DNA of 64,000 nucleotides from CAVONV01 sp963697355 (GTDB taxonomy: Bacteria > Acidobacteriota > Vicinamibacteria > Marinacidobacterales > DATDRI01), in assembly GCA_963697355.1 (NCBI GenBank), contig CAVONV010000023.1, positions 682,001 to 746,000 of the forward strand. Direction: 5' to 3'. Positions 1 to 10,410 of the stretch are shown here, in pieces (the first letter of the stretch is position 1; each line of letters starts with the position of its first letter). The position numbers were made by a program, and so were the translations under genes. The notes beneath the pieces are model-generated. The model searched no databases. It worked only from the letters and a program-made list of their open reading frames with translations, and had not been told where the DNA came from.

Positions 1-317
1 CGAATCGAGCGATTCTCCATCTATCTCGATTCCTCGAGCTTGCTCCCGACTCACCTGAAGCGCCACAGGTAAAAGCACTTCTCGCGAGCCTCCGTTGACC
101 ACGGGGAGCGCGAGAGCAGCAATAGAACGTTCAGAATCCGATATCGCACTCGGACTGGAAGCGCTCGAGGCTCGGCCGCCAGAGTATGTGATTCCAGCAT
201 CGTCACCGTCCGCCGAGACTCAGTTATAGGAGTTTTTACTTCGGCTGCCCGCGTCCTGCCCTAGAATTGTCGCCTCCAGCCTGGGTTTCTGCGGTGGCCT
301 CCTCGATTTCGTTTTGA
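1..317. other. Non-coding stretch, nothing recognised
   Basis: I see no open frame with recognisable protein similarity and no RNA gene here. It borders the TrkA/transposase relics and may be part of the same decayed region. Confidence 0.4.
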
Positions 318-578
318 CTACTTGTCTTTCTTTGAGGCCGAATCCGCCGGTTGCTCCTGCGCCGGCTTCGGCTGCCATCGCTCCTGCAACGCCGGCATGT
401 TCTTGCTGTGGGTTGGAATCACAATCTCGTCACCTTTGCGGAATGTTGTTTCATCATCCGCAGGTGAAAACTTGCCATCACGGTAATAGCAGATGACCTT
501 GGCACCGGCAGGCAATTACAGGTCCTTGGCCGCGACCGTATCTTCCTCTTTCGCAATCAAGGTGAAAAACCGGGCCTG
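318..578 (-). pseudogene. Relic of a TrkA C-terminal (RCK-C) domain
   Basis: Read on the minus strand, the frame from about 578 to 318 gives ARFFTLIAKEEDTVAAKDL, a stop at 516-518, then LPAGAKVICYYRDGKF and FRKGDEIVIPTH. This is the pattern of TrkA_C domains of potassium-uptake regulators: a basic 'PAGAKV' strand, a charged turn, then 'GDEIVI'. The in-frame TAA splits the domain, and the Rossmann NAD-binding half is missing. Upstream the sequence runs straight into a transposase relic, so the gene was probably cut by insertion or rearrangement. The tail rich in K, Q and P (PKPAQEQPADSASKKDK) may be the native C-terminus. The TrkA call rests on pattern recognition of about 65 residues. Confidence 0.5.
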
Positions 579-947
579 TACGGGGCGCACTCCAACCGTC
601 TTGCGCCATCGTCCGGACGAGCCGACGAATTTCGGCGTCGACGCGAGGCCGCCCCGGATGGCGTCCCTGCTAGATCTTTGCCCAGTATCGACGGAAATCG
701 ATCCCGATTCCACCGCGCCACCGTTGACAACGAGTAAGTGGCACGCCCACCCGGGCCACGAGGCTCGAAGTGCAACCCAGAATGCTCGGTCCGTGTCCGC
801 GAGCTGTGGCCTGGGGCGCTCCTTTTTGAGCGCCGTAACTTGCTGCCGCAAGGCGAGATCTTCAATCATAAGATCGGCTCGGCGCCGACACAGCGCCCGG
901 ATCGCAAGGGCGCCGACAGAGACGAGGAAGATGAGAACACGGAGCAT
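575..947 (-). pseudogene. Relic of an IS-type transposase N-terminus (integrase-core family)
   Basis: The minus-strand frame starting at 947 reads MLRVLIFLVSVGALAIRALC, then IEDLALRQQVTALKKERPRP and DRAFWVALRASWPGW. This is the signature N-terminus of IS transposases with an rve integrase core ('ENLALRQQL..LKR..RPRL...DRLFWV.L...W'). After a frameshift near 740 the next frame gives TVARWNRDRF, and a second shift near 690 gives GRPRVDAEIRRLVRTMAQDG and WSAPR, which continue the same protein in order. The homology stops near 575, where TrkA-like sequence begins. The DDE catalytic core is absent, so the element cannot transpose by itself. No terminal inverted repeats were found. Confidence 0.6.
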
Positions 948-1050
948 AGCCGCGCAGTTTGGCGTTCTTCCTCCGTAATCTCAAGCCGGGGAACGGCGCG
1001 TAAGTCTCTGATTTCACGCGCGGACGGATTTTGATGAGGCACAGGGACCT

Positions 1051-1345
1051 GAAGAAGGCTCCCAACACAGCGCCCTCACACTAATGGGCTTGAGGAAAAA
1101 AAGTCGATCATCTATCTAAAGAGAACGTTACCGGTTATTCACATTGTGACGACGCCAATGACGTTTTCTATCTCGAGCAAGGGAAAGTGAAAATCACCGT
1201 CGTGTCCTGGAGTGGAAAAGAAGCCGTCCTCACCCAACCGGACGATAATAGCTTTTTTGGCGCACCATGCTTGACCGGACAGCGCGTTCGGCTATCGACT
1301 GCCACAGTGCTCACCGACAGTACCGTCGTTGGTTTTGACAAAGGA
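1051..1345 (+). pseudogene. Decayed copy of a Crp/Fnr-type regulator N-terminus
   Basis: Across frameshifts this stretch reads MGLRKK, then DANDVFYLEQGKVKITVV, SGKEAVL, FFGAPCLTGQ and RLSTATVLTDSTVV. These are cyclic-nucleotide-binding domain segments of a Crp/Fnr regulator, in order. DNA identity with the copy at 11.8-12.0 kb is obvious from 'gaagaaggctc' onward, and both carry the run 'gttttctatctcgagcaagg'. The effector-domain start is broken by stops and the DNA-binding helix-turn-helix is missing. This copy reaches further into the domain (to about 1345) than the one at 11.8 kb. Confidence 0.55.
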
Positions 1346-1499
1346 GTCAGGAGGCAGACGAGCCCGGTCGTTTCCCCAGACGCCAGGTCGACGTCCATTG
1401 TTTGGAGAGCGGCACACGGGTCGAGGCCCGCACCCATGCGACCCGACAATCCGACTCGGCGCATAGCAGCCGGGGCTGCCAGGTTATTCAGACGGTATC

Positions 1500-1625
1500 C
1501 TACATAGGTGATAATTGACATTTCGACTCGACGAGCGGGAGGGCGTCGACGCCCACGTCCCCTCGGCGAGGATGAATCGCATGCGGCCTGCCAGGAACAC
1601 GCCAACCGGATGAGCCAGCAGCCGC
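1500..1625 (-). pseudogene. Fragment resembling the region before the DNA-binding tail of the NtrC-type regulator at 7.2 kb
   Basis: On the minus strand the stretch around 1530-1580 reads RFILAEGDVGVDALPL. This matches AFILAEEDVGVDALPLGV in the NtrC-family regulator at 7221-8623 at both protein and DNA level (shared 'gagggcgtcgacgccca'). Only this short segment is kept; the AAA+ core and the helix-turn-helix are absent. It looks like a partial duplicate of a piece of the regulator gene. Confidence 0.4.
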
Positions 1626-1876
1626 TTGGGCACGGGCCTCCGACACCGAGACGGAGCGACGCGAGGGAAGAATGTACAAAGGGCCCACGAAGAACGAGCG
1701 CCCGTGCCTTCGAGGAAAAAGCGATGAGGCTATCTGCGGAAAGCACCGTCGATTCGCTGCGCTCGTCCCAATCGACTGTTGGCACGGGGTGTGCAAATCA
1801 AACAGATCGCGGGTCGCACTTTGACGCGGTCCAACTTCCAGGCGCCACTGCTCTGGACAGCAATCAGGAGAAGCGA

Positions 1877-2083
1877 ATGAACTATAAGAACGGGATCGCC
1901 TTAGATACGTTTGGAAACTCGTCTGAGCGCACCCTTGGCTCAATCGAGTCGTCAAGGCTCGCCCGAGCCTACCTTCGACTAACCGACGCCTATCGGCTTT
2001 CGGACGGTCTGTCAACGCGGAACTTAGCGATAGACGCAAAGGCGAAAAGGATCGCCCGTGCTCTCGCCGCCTCGGTCTGCTAG
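1877..2083 (+). CDS. Small hypothetical protein (68 aa)
   Basis: An ATG at 1877 follows 'aggag' by a few bases and opens a 68-codon frame with many R, A, L and S residues and no recognised domain. It lies 75 bases upstream of the RpiB fragment in the same direction. The surrounding DNA is full of relics, so this may be a chance frame; the ribosome binding site is the only real support. Confidence 0.25.
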   Translation: MNYKNGIALDTFGNSSERTLGSIESSRLARAYLRLTDAYRLSDGLSTRNLAIDAKAKRIARALAASVC

Positions 2084-2158
2084 TCGGTGACGCGGGCGAC
2101 TCGAGTAACCGTTCGACGTGATCTCCAGCTTCGAAGCGCTGAGCGTAGAGGAGAAATA

Positions 2159-2362
2159 ATGCGCATTGGCATAGCTCCAGACCATGGTGGGCTTGAGTTG
2201 AAAGTGCAACTGACTGCGGCCCTCAAGGCCGCCGGTTACGAGGTGGGGGACTTCGGCGGTCATGAGGTGGTTACAGGAGATGACAGGCATTTCCCCACTC
2301 TAGTGGAGACGGTTCGACCAGGAACACGTGAAGACGCAACCGTTGGCCGGCAGGGGTCATGA
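2159..2362 (+). pseudogene. rpiB: Truncated ribose-5-phosphate isomerase B
   Basis: The frame begins at an ATG preceded by 'gaggag' and reads MRIGIAPDHGGLELKVQL, then AALKAAGYEVGDFGGHEVV and TGDD. This is the N-terminus of RpiB/LacA-type isomerases, which interconvert ribose-5-phosphate and ribulose-5-phosphate. The Asp-His pair of the 'DHGG' motif is kept. After about residue 45 the similarity fades, and the frame stops at 2362 after 67 residues, against about 150 in the family. The catalytic-cysteine segment (CGSG) is missing, so the product should be inactive. Confidence 0.6.
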
Positions 2363-2611
2363 TTGCTCCTCCTCGTGTTCAGTACGAGAGAGAAGCGCTC
2401 CAGGCGGGCGACGAACTACAGCTCTGGCCCGTTTTCGCCGTTCCGAGACGGCACCGCCCGTGCTGCATCACACCGACTTGAGGAGAACTTGCACAAAGTA
2501 CTTCCGCCAAGCTCACTCAAGGCGTGAAAGCCCTGCGTGGGGCCCGGCTGGCGCCTGGCCCCACCCAGTGGACGGTGACTTGCCGTCGCCATCGCGCAGA
2601 ACGGTATCCGG
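2363..2611. other. Intergenic stretch, nothing recognised
   Basis: No frame, RNA or repeat that I can support. It separates the RpiB relic from the convergent small membrane-protein gene. Confidence 0.4.
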
Positions 2612-2896
2612 CTAGCGCGTTGAGGACGCCAACCTGGAGAAGACGCCCAGCGCTCGCAGAATCCAAATGAGCAGCGCTGCGCCGAGAACGGCGACGATCC
2701 AGGCCGCGGGCGCCCCTTGTGCCCGCACACCCAGACCATTGGCGACGTAGACGCCGAGAAACGACCCGGCGATGCCGACGATGATGTTGGCCACGATCCC
2801 CATCTGGCTGTTGGCCCTCATCAGGATGCTCGCCAGCCAACCGACGGCGCCGCCGATGATGAGTGTGACTATCAAATTCGTGCTTGATAAGTCCAT
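2612..2896 (-). CDS. GlsB/YeaQ/YmgE-family small membrane protein
   Basis: This 94-residue protein (MDLSSTNLIVTLIIGGAVGW start) has three hydrophobic segments separated by glycine-rich turns: 'IIGGAVGWLASILM', 'ANIIVGIAGSFLGVYVANGLG' and 'AWIVAVLGAALLIWIL'. This is the pattern of the transglycosylase-associated / YeaQ-YmgE stress family of inner-membrane proteins, and the length fits. The start at 2896 is chosen because 'gaggagga' lies just upstream; an in-frame extension to 3001 lacks such a site. The gene looks intact, unlike its neighbours. Its molecular role is unknown in the family; it is usually linked to stress conditions. Confidence 0.8.
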   Translation of the reverse strand: MDLSSTNLIVTLIIGGAVGWLASILMRANSQMGIVANIIVGIAGSFLGVYVANGLGVRAQGAPAAWIVAVLGAALLIWILRALGVFSRLASSTR

Positions 2897-3443
2897 GATT
2901 CCTCCTCGCGTCCGCCACACCGCGTCGATGTTCGGCTCGGCTGCGGTGGCCGCTGGCGGATGGTAAAGCAAGACCCGAGCCAACCCGCCTGGGTGTCCCA
3001 CGCTCTCCTAAAGTCCAGGAGCGTCGAGGGACCGAGGACCCCGCAGACATCTCGGGGAGTCCATGCGAGCGGTCTCAGCATGCCCTTTTCTACAAACGAC
3101 CGCCGTTCGACTCCCTTGGAACGGCAGGCTTGGCCGCCTTGAACCACTGCCGACAGGGCCGGCTGCACGGTATTTCGTGCGGGCATGCGGGCAGTGCCCT
3201 CTCGTTGTGATACACGGATCAGCTCCCTGCGGACTCTAGGTCTCGGGCACACCTCTTGCAACACACACCAGTGGCCCCCCGCCTCTGAGGGAAAGAAGGA
3301 CGTAAAGACGGCCTCGGTCCCTGGCGCGAGTCAAAGCGACCCGAGACAAGATGCCATCAACGCTCCGGGTGCACGGGGCCAGCCTGGCCGCCAGGCCACA
3401 CTGGATCCGAAGGGGGCCCTGAAGTTACCATACCATGCACATA
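2897..3443. other. Long gap without a recognisable gene
   Basis: About 550 bases with several open frames but no protein motif that I recognise. It may hold decayed sequence like the 0.3-2.4 kb region, or the upstream region of the histidine kinase that follows. Confidence 0.35.
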
Positions 3444-5557
3444 ATGGGGTTGTTCGCACGAAGGAACCGGGGCTACGCACTCGGGTTGGCTGGCCGTACT
3501 CCTTGCCGCCGCCGTCAGGCTGGCGCTCGGTCCCTTCGTCGACACGAAGAGCGTGTTTCTGCTGCTCCTCGGCGCCGTGATGACCGCGGCCTGGTTCGGC
3601 GGACTTGAGCCCGGGGCTGGCGACCGACGCTCCTGGCGGCTCTGGCCAGTGACTACCTCTTCCTGCCACCTCGGTTTCTCGTTCGACGGCCGCCCATGCA
3701 CGGGGACGCTCTCAGTCTCGGCCTCTTCCTCGTCGAAGGCAGCCTGATCAGCCTCCTCGTCGCCCAGCTCCGCAAGGCCCGCGACCAGGCCGAGCTCGGC
3801 ACGGAGCGAGCCCTCGGGCGATTCTGGCCGAGCACCAGAGCGCGGCGACGACCGCTCAGGAGCTTCAAGCGGAGATCGAGACCCTCAACCGGCTGGGGCT
3901 GACGCTGGCGGGCCAGCTCGACATGGAGACGGCTGGTCGAGGCCGTGACCGACGCCGGCGTCGCGGTCACGGGCGCCGCGTTCGGGGCCTTCCTGTACCG
4001 GGACGCGTCCGGCGTCTGGAGCCACTGTGTCTCGGGAGCTCCCCCGGATGCCTTCGTCGACTTCCCCCTGTCTCAGGATGCCGAGGCCTTCGGATCGCCC
4101 TTCCGGGGCAACGTCTCGCGAAGCGACGACCTCGCGCGGCGACCCTCGCTTTGGCCAGAACCTGCCGTTCAAGCAGATGCCGCCCGGCATTTCGCCGGCA
4201 CGGAGCTATCTCGCGGCGCCCGTGCGCTCGGGCACCGGCGACCTGCTGGGCGGTCTCTTCTTCGGACATCCCGAACCCCGGGGTTTTCCATGAGCGTGAC
4301 GAGCGCCTGATCGCCGGCCTCGCGGCCCACGCGGCCATCGCCGTCGACAACGCGCACCTCTACCGGGAGGCGCAGGAGGCGCGCGCGGCGGCCGAGGCGG
4401 CCAGCCGCGTGAAGGACGAGTTCCTGGCGACCCTGTCGCACGAGCTGCGGACGCCGCTGACCGCGATCGTCGGGTGGGCCTACCTGCTCCAGCGCGGCAA
4501 GCTCGCTCCCGACGAGATCGGTCGCCGCGATCGACACGATCATCCGCAACGCCACCGCGCAGAACCAGATCATCGACGAGCTGCTCGACGTGTCGCGGAT
4601 CATCACCGGCAAGCTCCAGCTCGATCTGCAGCCCGTGGAGATCGGCGTCCGTCGTCAAGGCGGCGATCGGGACGGTGACGCCCGCGGCCAGCGCCAAGAG
4701 CATCCGGCTCCAGCTCATCCAGGACCCTGCGGGGAGCTACGTCATGGGCGATCCCGAGCGCCTCCAGCAGGTGTTCTGGAACCTGCTGCTCCAACGCGGT
4801 CAAGTTCACGTCCGAAGAACGGCCGGGTTCGGGTGAGCGTCGCAGTCCGTCGGCTCGCGCGTCGAGGTCGTCGTCGCCGACACCGGCCTCGGGCATCGAC
4901 GCCGTGTTCCTGCCCCACGTCTTCAACCGCTTCACGCCAGAGAGACTCGTCGAGCACGCGGTCCGCCCGCGGCCTGGGCCTGGGCCTCGCCATCGCGCGA
5001 CAGCTGGTCGAGCTGCACGGCGGCAGCATCCAGGCGGAGAGCCCCGGGGCTGGCCAGGGCTCGACGTTCACGGTGAAGCTTCCCCCGGTCCCCGGTCACG
5101 GCCACGCCCTCGAACGGGCGCGTCTACTCGCAGGCGGACCGGATCGTCGGACTGGAGGAAGCGCCCGACCTCACGGGGATCCGGGTGCTGATCGTGGAGG
5201 ACGACGACGACGCGCGGGCGCTCGTGGCGAAGGTGCTCGAGGGTCAGGGCGCCTTCGTCGAAGGCCGTCTCCTCCGCTCGCGAGGCGCTCGACGTCCTGG
5301 AGAAGGAACGGGTCGACGTGCTGCTGAGCGACATCGAGATGCCGGGCACCGACGGCTACCAGCTGATCCGGGAGCTGCGCCTGCGCCCGTCGCAGCAAGG
5401 GCGGGTCCGTCCCCGCGGCGGCCCTGACGGCCTATGCCCGAACCGAGGATCGCCTGCGGGCGCTGCGCGCCGGCTTCCAGCTGCACCTGGCCAAGCCCGT
5501 GCAGCCTTCCGAGCTGATCACCGTCGTCGCCAGCCTGGCCGACGCCGCCGCAACTGA
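3444..5557 (+). pseudogene. Hybrid histidine kinase (DUF4118-GAF-HisKA-HATPase-REC), many frameshifts
   Basis: Joined across frames, the order is: a DUF4118-type membrane segment (VFLLLLGAVMTAAWFGG, then SDYLFLPPRFL), a coiled linker (LVAQLRKARDQAEL), a GAF domain (GAAFGAFLYRDASGVW; ARSYLAAPVRSGTGDLLGGL), HisKA with phospho-acceptor (LATLSHELRTPLTAI), an ATPase domain (VFWNLL; DTGLG; RGLGLGLAIARQLVELHGG), and a receiver (LIVEDDDDARALV; DVLLSDIEMPGTDGYQL; LAKPVQPSEL). At least nine single-base shifts are needed, near 3490, 3625, 3820, 3930, 4140, 4285, 4520, 4650 and 4800-5280. The protein sequence between shifts is well preserved, which suggests recent inactivation or sequence error. 'TGATG' at 5555-5559 hints at coupling to the next kinase. 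Confidence 0.7.
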
Positions 5558-7137
5558 TGGATCGAGAGCGCCGAGCCCCGACCGCGCGCGCGCCTGCCCG
5601 AGAGCGACCAGGAGCTGCGACGAGTTCCTCGATCACGCCACCGGTCGGCTTGCGCTGGGTGGACCCCGACGGGCGCATCCTCTGGGCGAACCAGGCCGAG
5701 TTGGAGCTGGTCGGGTGCTCCGAGCAGGAGTACGTCGGCCACGCACGTCGCCGAGTTCTTCGTCGAGCGGCGAGCCGCCACCGACATCCTCGGCCGGCTC
5801 GCTCGCGGGGAGAGCGGTGAACGGCCTACGAGGCCCGCCTTCGGACCAAGGACGGCTCCATCAAGCAGGTGCTGATCGAGGCGAGCGGGCTCTTCCGGGA
5901 CGGCCGCTTCGTCCACAGCCGCTCGGTCACCCGCGACATCACCGCCTCCTGGAGAGGGAGCAGGCCGCGCGGCATCGGGCGGAGGACGACGAGCCGTCTC
6001 AAGGACGAGTTCCTGGCGCTGCTCTCCCACGAGCTGCGCACGCCGCTGGGAGCGATCCTGGTGTGGCTCGGCCTCCTCCGGCAGGGCGGATTCGATCCCG
6101 CCGAGAGCGCCCGCGCGCTCGAGATCATCGAGCGCAGCGCGCGCTCCCTGGAGCGCATCATCGAAGACCTGCTCCACGCGTCGCGCATCGCCGCCGGCGG
6201 GCTGATGCTCAGCCCGCAGCTCGTCGACCTCCGAGGTGTGGTCCAGGTGGCGGTGGACGCCGCGTCCGGGGACGCAGCGCTCAAAGGGCCTGGCGCTCAC
6301 GCTGGTCGCATGGGGAGATCGCCGATCTGGGTGATGGGGGATCCGGGCCGGCTGCAGCAGGCCGTGTCCAACCTGCTGTCGAACGCCATCAAGTTCACGC
6401 CGGCCGGAGGCCGCGTCGAGGTTCGCCTGGACACCGTGGAGCAGCAGGCCCGGCTCCGCGTCACCGACAGCGGCGAGGGGATGAGCCCCGCGTTCCTGCC
6501 GTTCGCCTTCGAGAGGTTCCGGCAACAGGACAGCACCAGCACCCGCGCCCACCACGGTCTGGGGCTGGGTCTCTACGTGGTACGCCACGTGATCGGGCAT
6601 CACGGCGGCTGTGGTGAGCGCGGAAAGCCCCGGTCCGGGGCGGGGCAGCACGTTCACGGTGCTGCTTCCGCTGGCGGCAGCACCAGGCACGAGGACGCGA
6701 GCCCGGCCGGCTCCGGGCGAACGCGGCAGAGGGAGGACCGCCCTCCGGCTGGCCTCACGGTCCTGCTCGTCGACGACGAGGAGGACGCGCGCGAGGCCCT
6801 GAGACTGATCCTCCAGCAGAACGGGATGCTCGTCACGACCGCCGCTTCGGCGCGGGAGGCGTTCGAGCTCGTCGAGCGCCTGCAGCCCGACATCCTTCTG
6901 AGCGACATCGCCATGCCCGGAGAGGACGGCCTCTCCCTCATTCGCCGCGTGCGGATGCTGCCGTTCGACCGCGGCGGCCTGATCCCGGCGGCCGCGCTGT
7001 CGGCGTATGCCGGGGCGGAAGACCGCCGCAAGGCCCTCCTGGCCGGATTCCAGCACCACATTCGCAAAGCCCGTGGACCCGGCCCTTCTGCTCGCCGTCA
7101 TCGCGACAATGGTCCGAAAGAGTGTGGGCCGAGATGA
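5557..7137 (+). pseudogene. Second hybrid histidine kinase (PAS-HisKA-HATPase-REC), frameshifted
   Basis: An ATG at 5557 opens a PAS domain (GLRWVDPDGRILWANQAELE). The frame breaks near 5740 and 5820 and resumes as a long frame from about 5869. That frame carries the rest of PAS (FVHSRSVTRDI), HisKA (LALLSHELRTPLGAIL), the ATPase N-box (VSNLLSNAIKFTPAGG), DSGEG, a G-box (HHGLGLGLYVVRHVI) and a receiver with its Asp in DILLSDIAMPGEDG. Two further compensating shifts lie near 6270-6310 and 6600-6770. It directly follows the first kinase and has the same architecture class. It converges on an NtrC-type regulator, so the three may form one signalling locus. GC content and codon use look higher than in genes after 12 kb. 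Confidence 0.7.
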
Positions 7138-7220
7138 GGATCGATAAGGCCAGGGCGTTGCCCACGGCCCTCGCTGGAAGTCGTCACGCGGGAGAGAGAT
7201 GCCTAACGACAAGCCCGCGG

Positions 7221-8623
<1,403 letters not shown>

Positions 8624-8733
8624 CGACAGGCCACCTCCTATTAGATTGTAGAGTATACAACGGAGTGTCCCCATCCGCCCCCCACCCCGCGTGACTAACG
8701 CCGATCCGCGGCGTTCATCTCCGATCGGCTGCT

Positions 8734-8749
8734 GGCACGGCACTTGCTG
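8734..8749 (+). promoter_or_regulatory. Sigma-54 (-24/-12) promoter
   Basis: TGGCACG-N4-TTGCT matches the sigma-54 consensus TGGCACG-N4-TTGCW at every position, with the GG and GC dinucleotides correctly spaced. It points away from the NtrC-type regulator gene. The first clear start codon downstream with a good ribosome site is at 9109, about 350 bases away. A short or untranslated transcript is therefore also possible. Confidence 0.65.
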
Positions 8750-8990
8750 CCACACATAGACACCGGCTCGCCGGCAAGGCGGTTTACAGCCGAGGGAGAC
8801 GAATCGTATCGTGGAAGGAAAAAACTCGCGGTTCCAGAGGTTCGAGCAGTGCAACGCGGCCGTCATCGCTTCATCCGGGGCACATGTCGGGTGCCGGCCG
8901 GTTCCAGACGAACCAGTTATCGAGTGTCTTCGGGCCCTACACGTTATTAACTGATTTCGGTTATTTGAAGGGATTCACTAGTTTATTGAC

Positions 8991-9019
8991 TTGACATTCG
9001 AGATAAAGTTAACTAATAT
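8991..9019 (+). promoter_or_regulatory. Sigma-70-type promoter
   Basis: TTGACA at 8991-8996 and TAATAT at 9014-9019 are separated by 17 bases, in a clearly AT-rich stretch that contrasts with the GC-rich block before it. It would drive the gene starting at 9109. A 7-bp inverted repeat (CCCAGAT at 9041-9047, ATCTGGG at 9068-9074) lies in the predicted leader just before the ribosome binding site. Confidence 0.5.
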
Positions 9020-9108
9020 TGGTTATTGGCTGAAAACACTCCCAGATCATCTAAACTAAACAAAGTTATCTGGGTGCACCTTGGCCGCAACCAACGAGGA
9101 GGTGCGGT

Positions 9109-9386
9109 ATGAAGTGGTGGAACCAATGGACACGTAAACATGACGACGGTTGGGTCGAACGGGGACGTCGATTCCTGAAGATGCTTGCCGAGAGAATTCC
9201 TAAGGTCGTAGGTCCAAAAGAACCAGCTGTGGTTGGCGTGACCGTGCCCGAGACCCGAGCAAAGGTCGTCCGCAATCCGATGACAAATCTGACTTTCAGG
9301 TCGTCACCAAAGAAGGCGTGACGGTTACCAAGGAAATCGAGCTCGAGAACCCGATGGAGAATCTGGATGTCCAACGGAAGTCCTGA
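9109..9386 (+). pseudogene. Small unknown gene with a GroEL-like C-terminal stretch, frameshifted
   Basis: The ATG at 9109 has a strong ribosome site (gaggaggt) and opens MKWWNQWTRKHDDGWVERG, which I do not recognise. After a shift near 9275 the frame reads VTKEGVTVTKEIELENPMEN and then LDVQ, ending at 9386. This stretch closely resembles the GroEL segment '[20 protein letters not shown]' near the chaperonin N-terminus. The GroEL sequence expected before and after it is absent. So it is either a captured chaperonin fragment or a coincidence of about 22 residues; I favour a captured fragment. Transcription from the promoter at 8991 seems likely. Confidence 0.4.
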
Positions 9387-9699
9387 CAGCAATGGCAATG
9401 GCAACGGCCACTCGCCAGGTTTTGGAACTCTTTTCAGCAAGATCATTGTCCGCACGCTGGACGAAGACCTGGTCACATACAACAAGAACTGGCTCGTACG
9501 TTCGGGCCTGGCCCGGCAGCTCGACATGGAAGGCTATCGTCTGCGTTGGGTGGATCGCCAAGGGGCCAATGAGTTCATACGCAACGGATGGGAGCACGTC
9601 ACCGTTTCACATCTTCTATGGTGGCGAAGGCGTGTTAGACGCGCTAGTCGACCCCAGAGTCAGTACCTTATGAAACGATTAAAGGCTTTGCAAATGTGA
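9367..9699 (+). CDS. Hypothetical protein (110 aa)
   Basis: The ATG at 9367 lies eight bases after 'ggag' and overlaps the end of the previous frame by 20 bases. The N-terminus is a Ser/Gly/Asn-rich linker, followed by FSKIIVRTLDEDLVTYNKN and ARQLDMEGYRLRWV, which look like a folded alpha/beta segment. From about residue 80 the sequence becomes Arg/Trp-rich, and the +1 frame (FHIFYGGEGVLDALVDPRV) looks more protein-like. A frameshift near 9605 is therefore likely. I recognise no family. Confidence 0.4.
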   Translation: MSNGSPDSNGNGNGHSPGFGTLFSKIIVRTLDEDLVTYNKNWLVRSGLARQLDMEGYRLRWVDRQGANEFIRNGWEHVTVSHLLWWRRRVRRASRPQSQYLMKRLKALQM

Positions 9700-9707
9700 G
9701 GACAATC

Positions 9708-10325
9708 ATGACAAGCCTGGAAACTCGCGTCCAGAGTGGCAAGTTCGCTCGGAAACGGGCCGAAACATCGGTAGTGGAGAAGCCATGGATCGTGTGGTTG
9801 GACCAAGCAATGTGTTTATGTGGTCAGGGTAGAACGGTCACCCCCGAGTTTCGCTTGGCTCACTATCGATCTCAACGCGATACTCACCGGTTGCCTCGAG
9901 ATGCGTGCTTCTACTCGATCGCCTACGTGCTCACGGAGATCGCTGAAGATCGTACGTCGAGGGCCATCTCGGACCACGCTACGTATCACACGCGACGTGA
10001 GGCGAGCCAAGCTTCCCAAGAACCTCCATTCAAGGGCTCTCTGGACTTTGGAGACCGGCCGGAAGCCTCTGGAGTGGAGCATGCCGTTAGAAAGGTCTCC
10101 GACACCACTGTAGCCGCCACGTTCCGGGAGTACGGCGAAGATGAAATGGCCAAGCTGTTCATGAACGAGCCGCATGAGTTCAAGAGTCGATTGGAGCGCG
10201 GCCTCGGGTATCTTCGCGGTGCCAAGACGCATCTTCATCGCTGGAAACTGGTCAATCCCTATGCATTTGGTGGAACTGTGTTCATCTGTCGGAAATGCAG
10301 TGAACTGGTGGAGCAGAAGGATTGA
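9708..10325 (+). CDS. Hypothetical protein (205 aa)
   Basis: The ATG at 9708 is chosen because 'gagg' lies six bases upstream. The protein is hydrophilic with mixed charge and ends in FICRKCSELVEQKD. Only one CxxC pair is visible, so a full zinc ribbon cannot be claimed. The middle has EYGEDEMAKLFMNEPHEFKS, a likely helical part. No signal peptide or membrane segment. It follows the two small genes at 9.1-9.7 kb in the same direction with a 9-base gap and may be co-transcribed with them. I do not recognise the family. Confidence 0.45.
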   Translation: MTSLETRVQSGKFARKRAETSVVEKPWIVWLDQAMCLCGQGRTVTPEFRLAHYRSQRDTHRLPRDACFYSIAYVLTEIAEDRTSRAISDHATYHTRREASQASQEPPFKGSLDFGDRPEASGVEHAVRKVSDTTVAATFREYGEDEMAKLFMNEPHEFKSRLERGLGYLRGAKTHLHRWKLVNPYAFGGTVFICRKCSELVEQKD

Positions 10326-10410
10326 ACTGAAAAGGAGATTGGGCGGAAGATATGGATATAGCCGGGGCCGTATCTCAAATTCCAGTCTCGTCATCAAATA
10401 GAACGATGGC

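Noticed and set aside
5518..7212. A 564-codon open frame on the minus strand
   Set aside because: It is the antisense shadow of the second hybrid kinase in GC-rich DNA. Its translation is Arg/Ala/Pro-rich without motifs, while the plus strand has clear kinase motifs.
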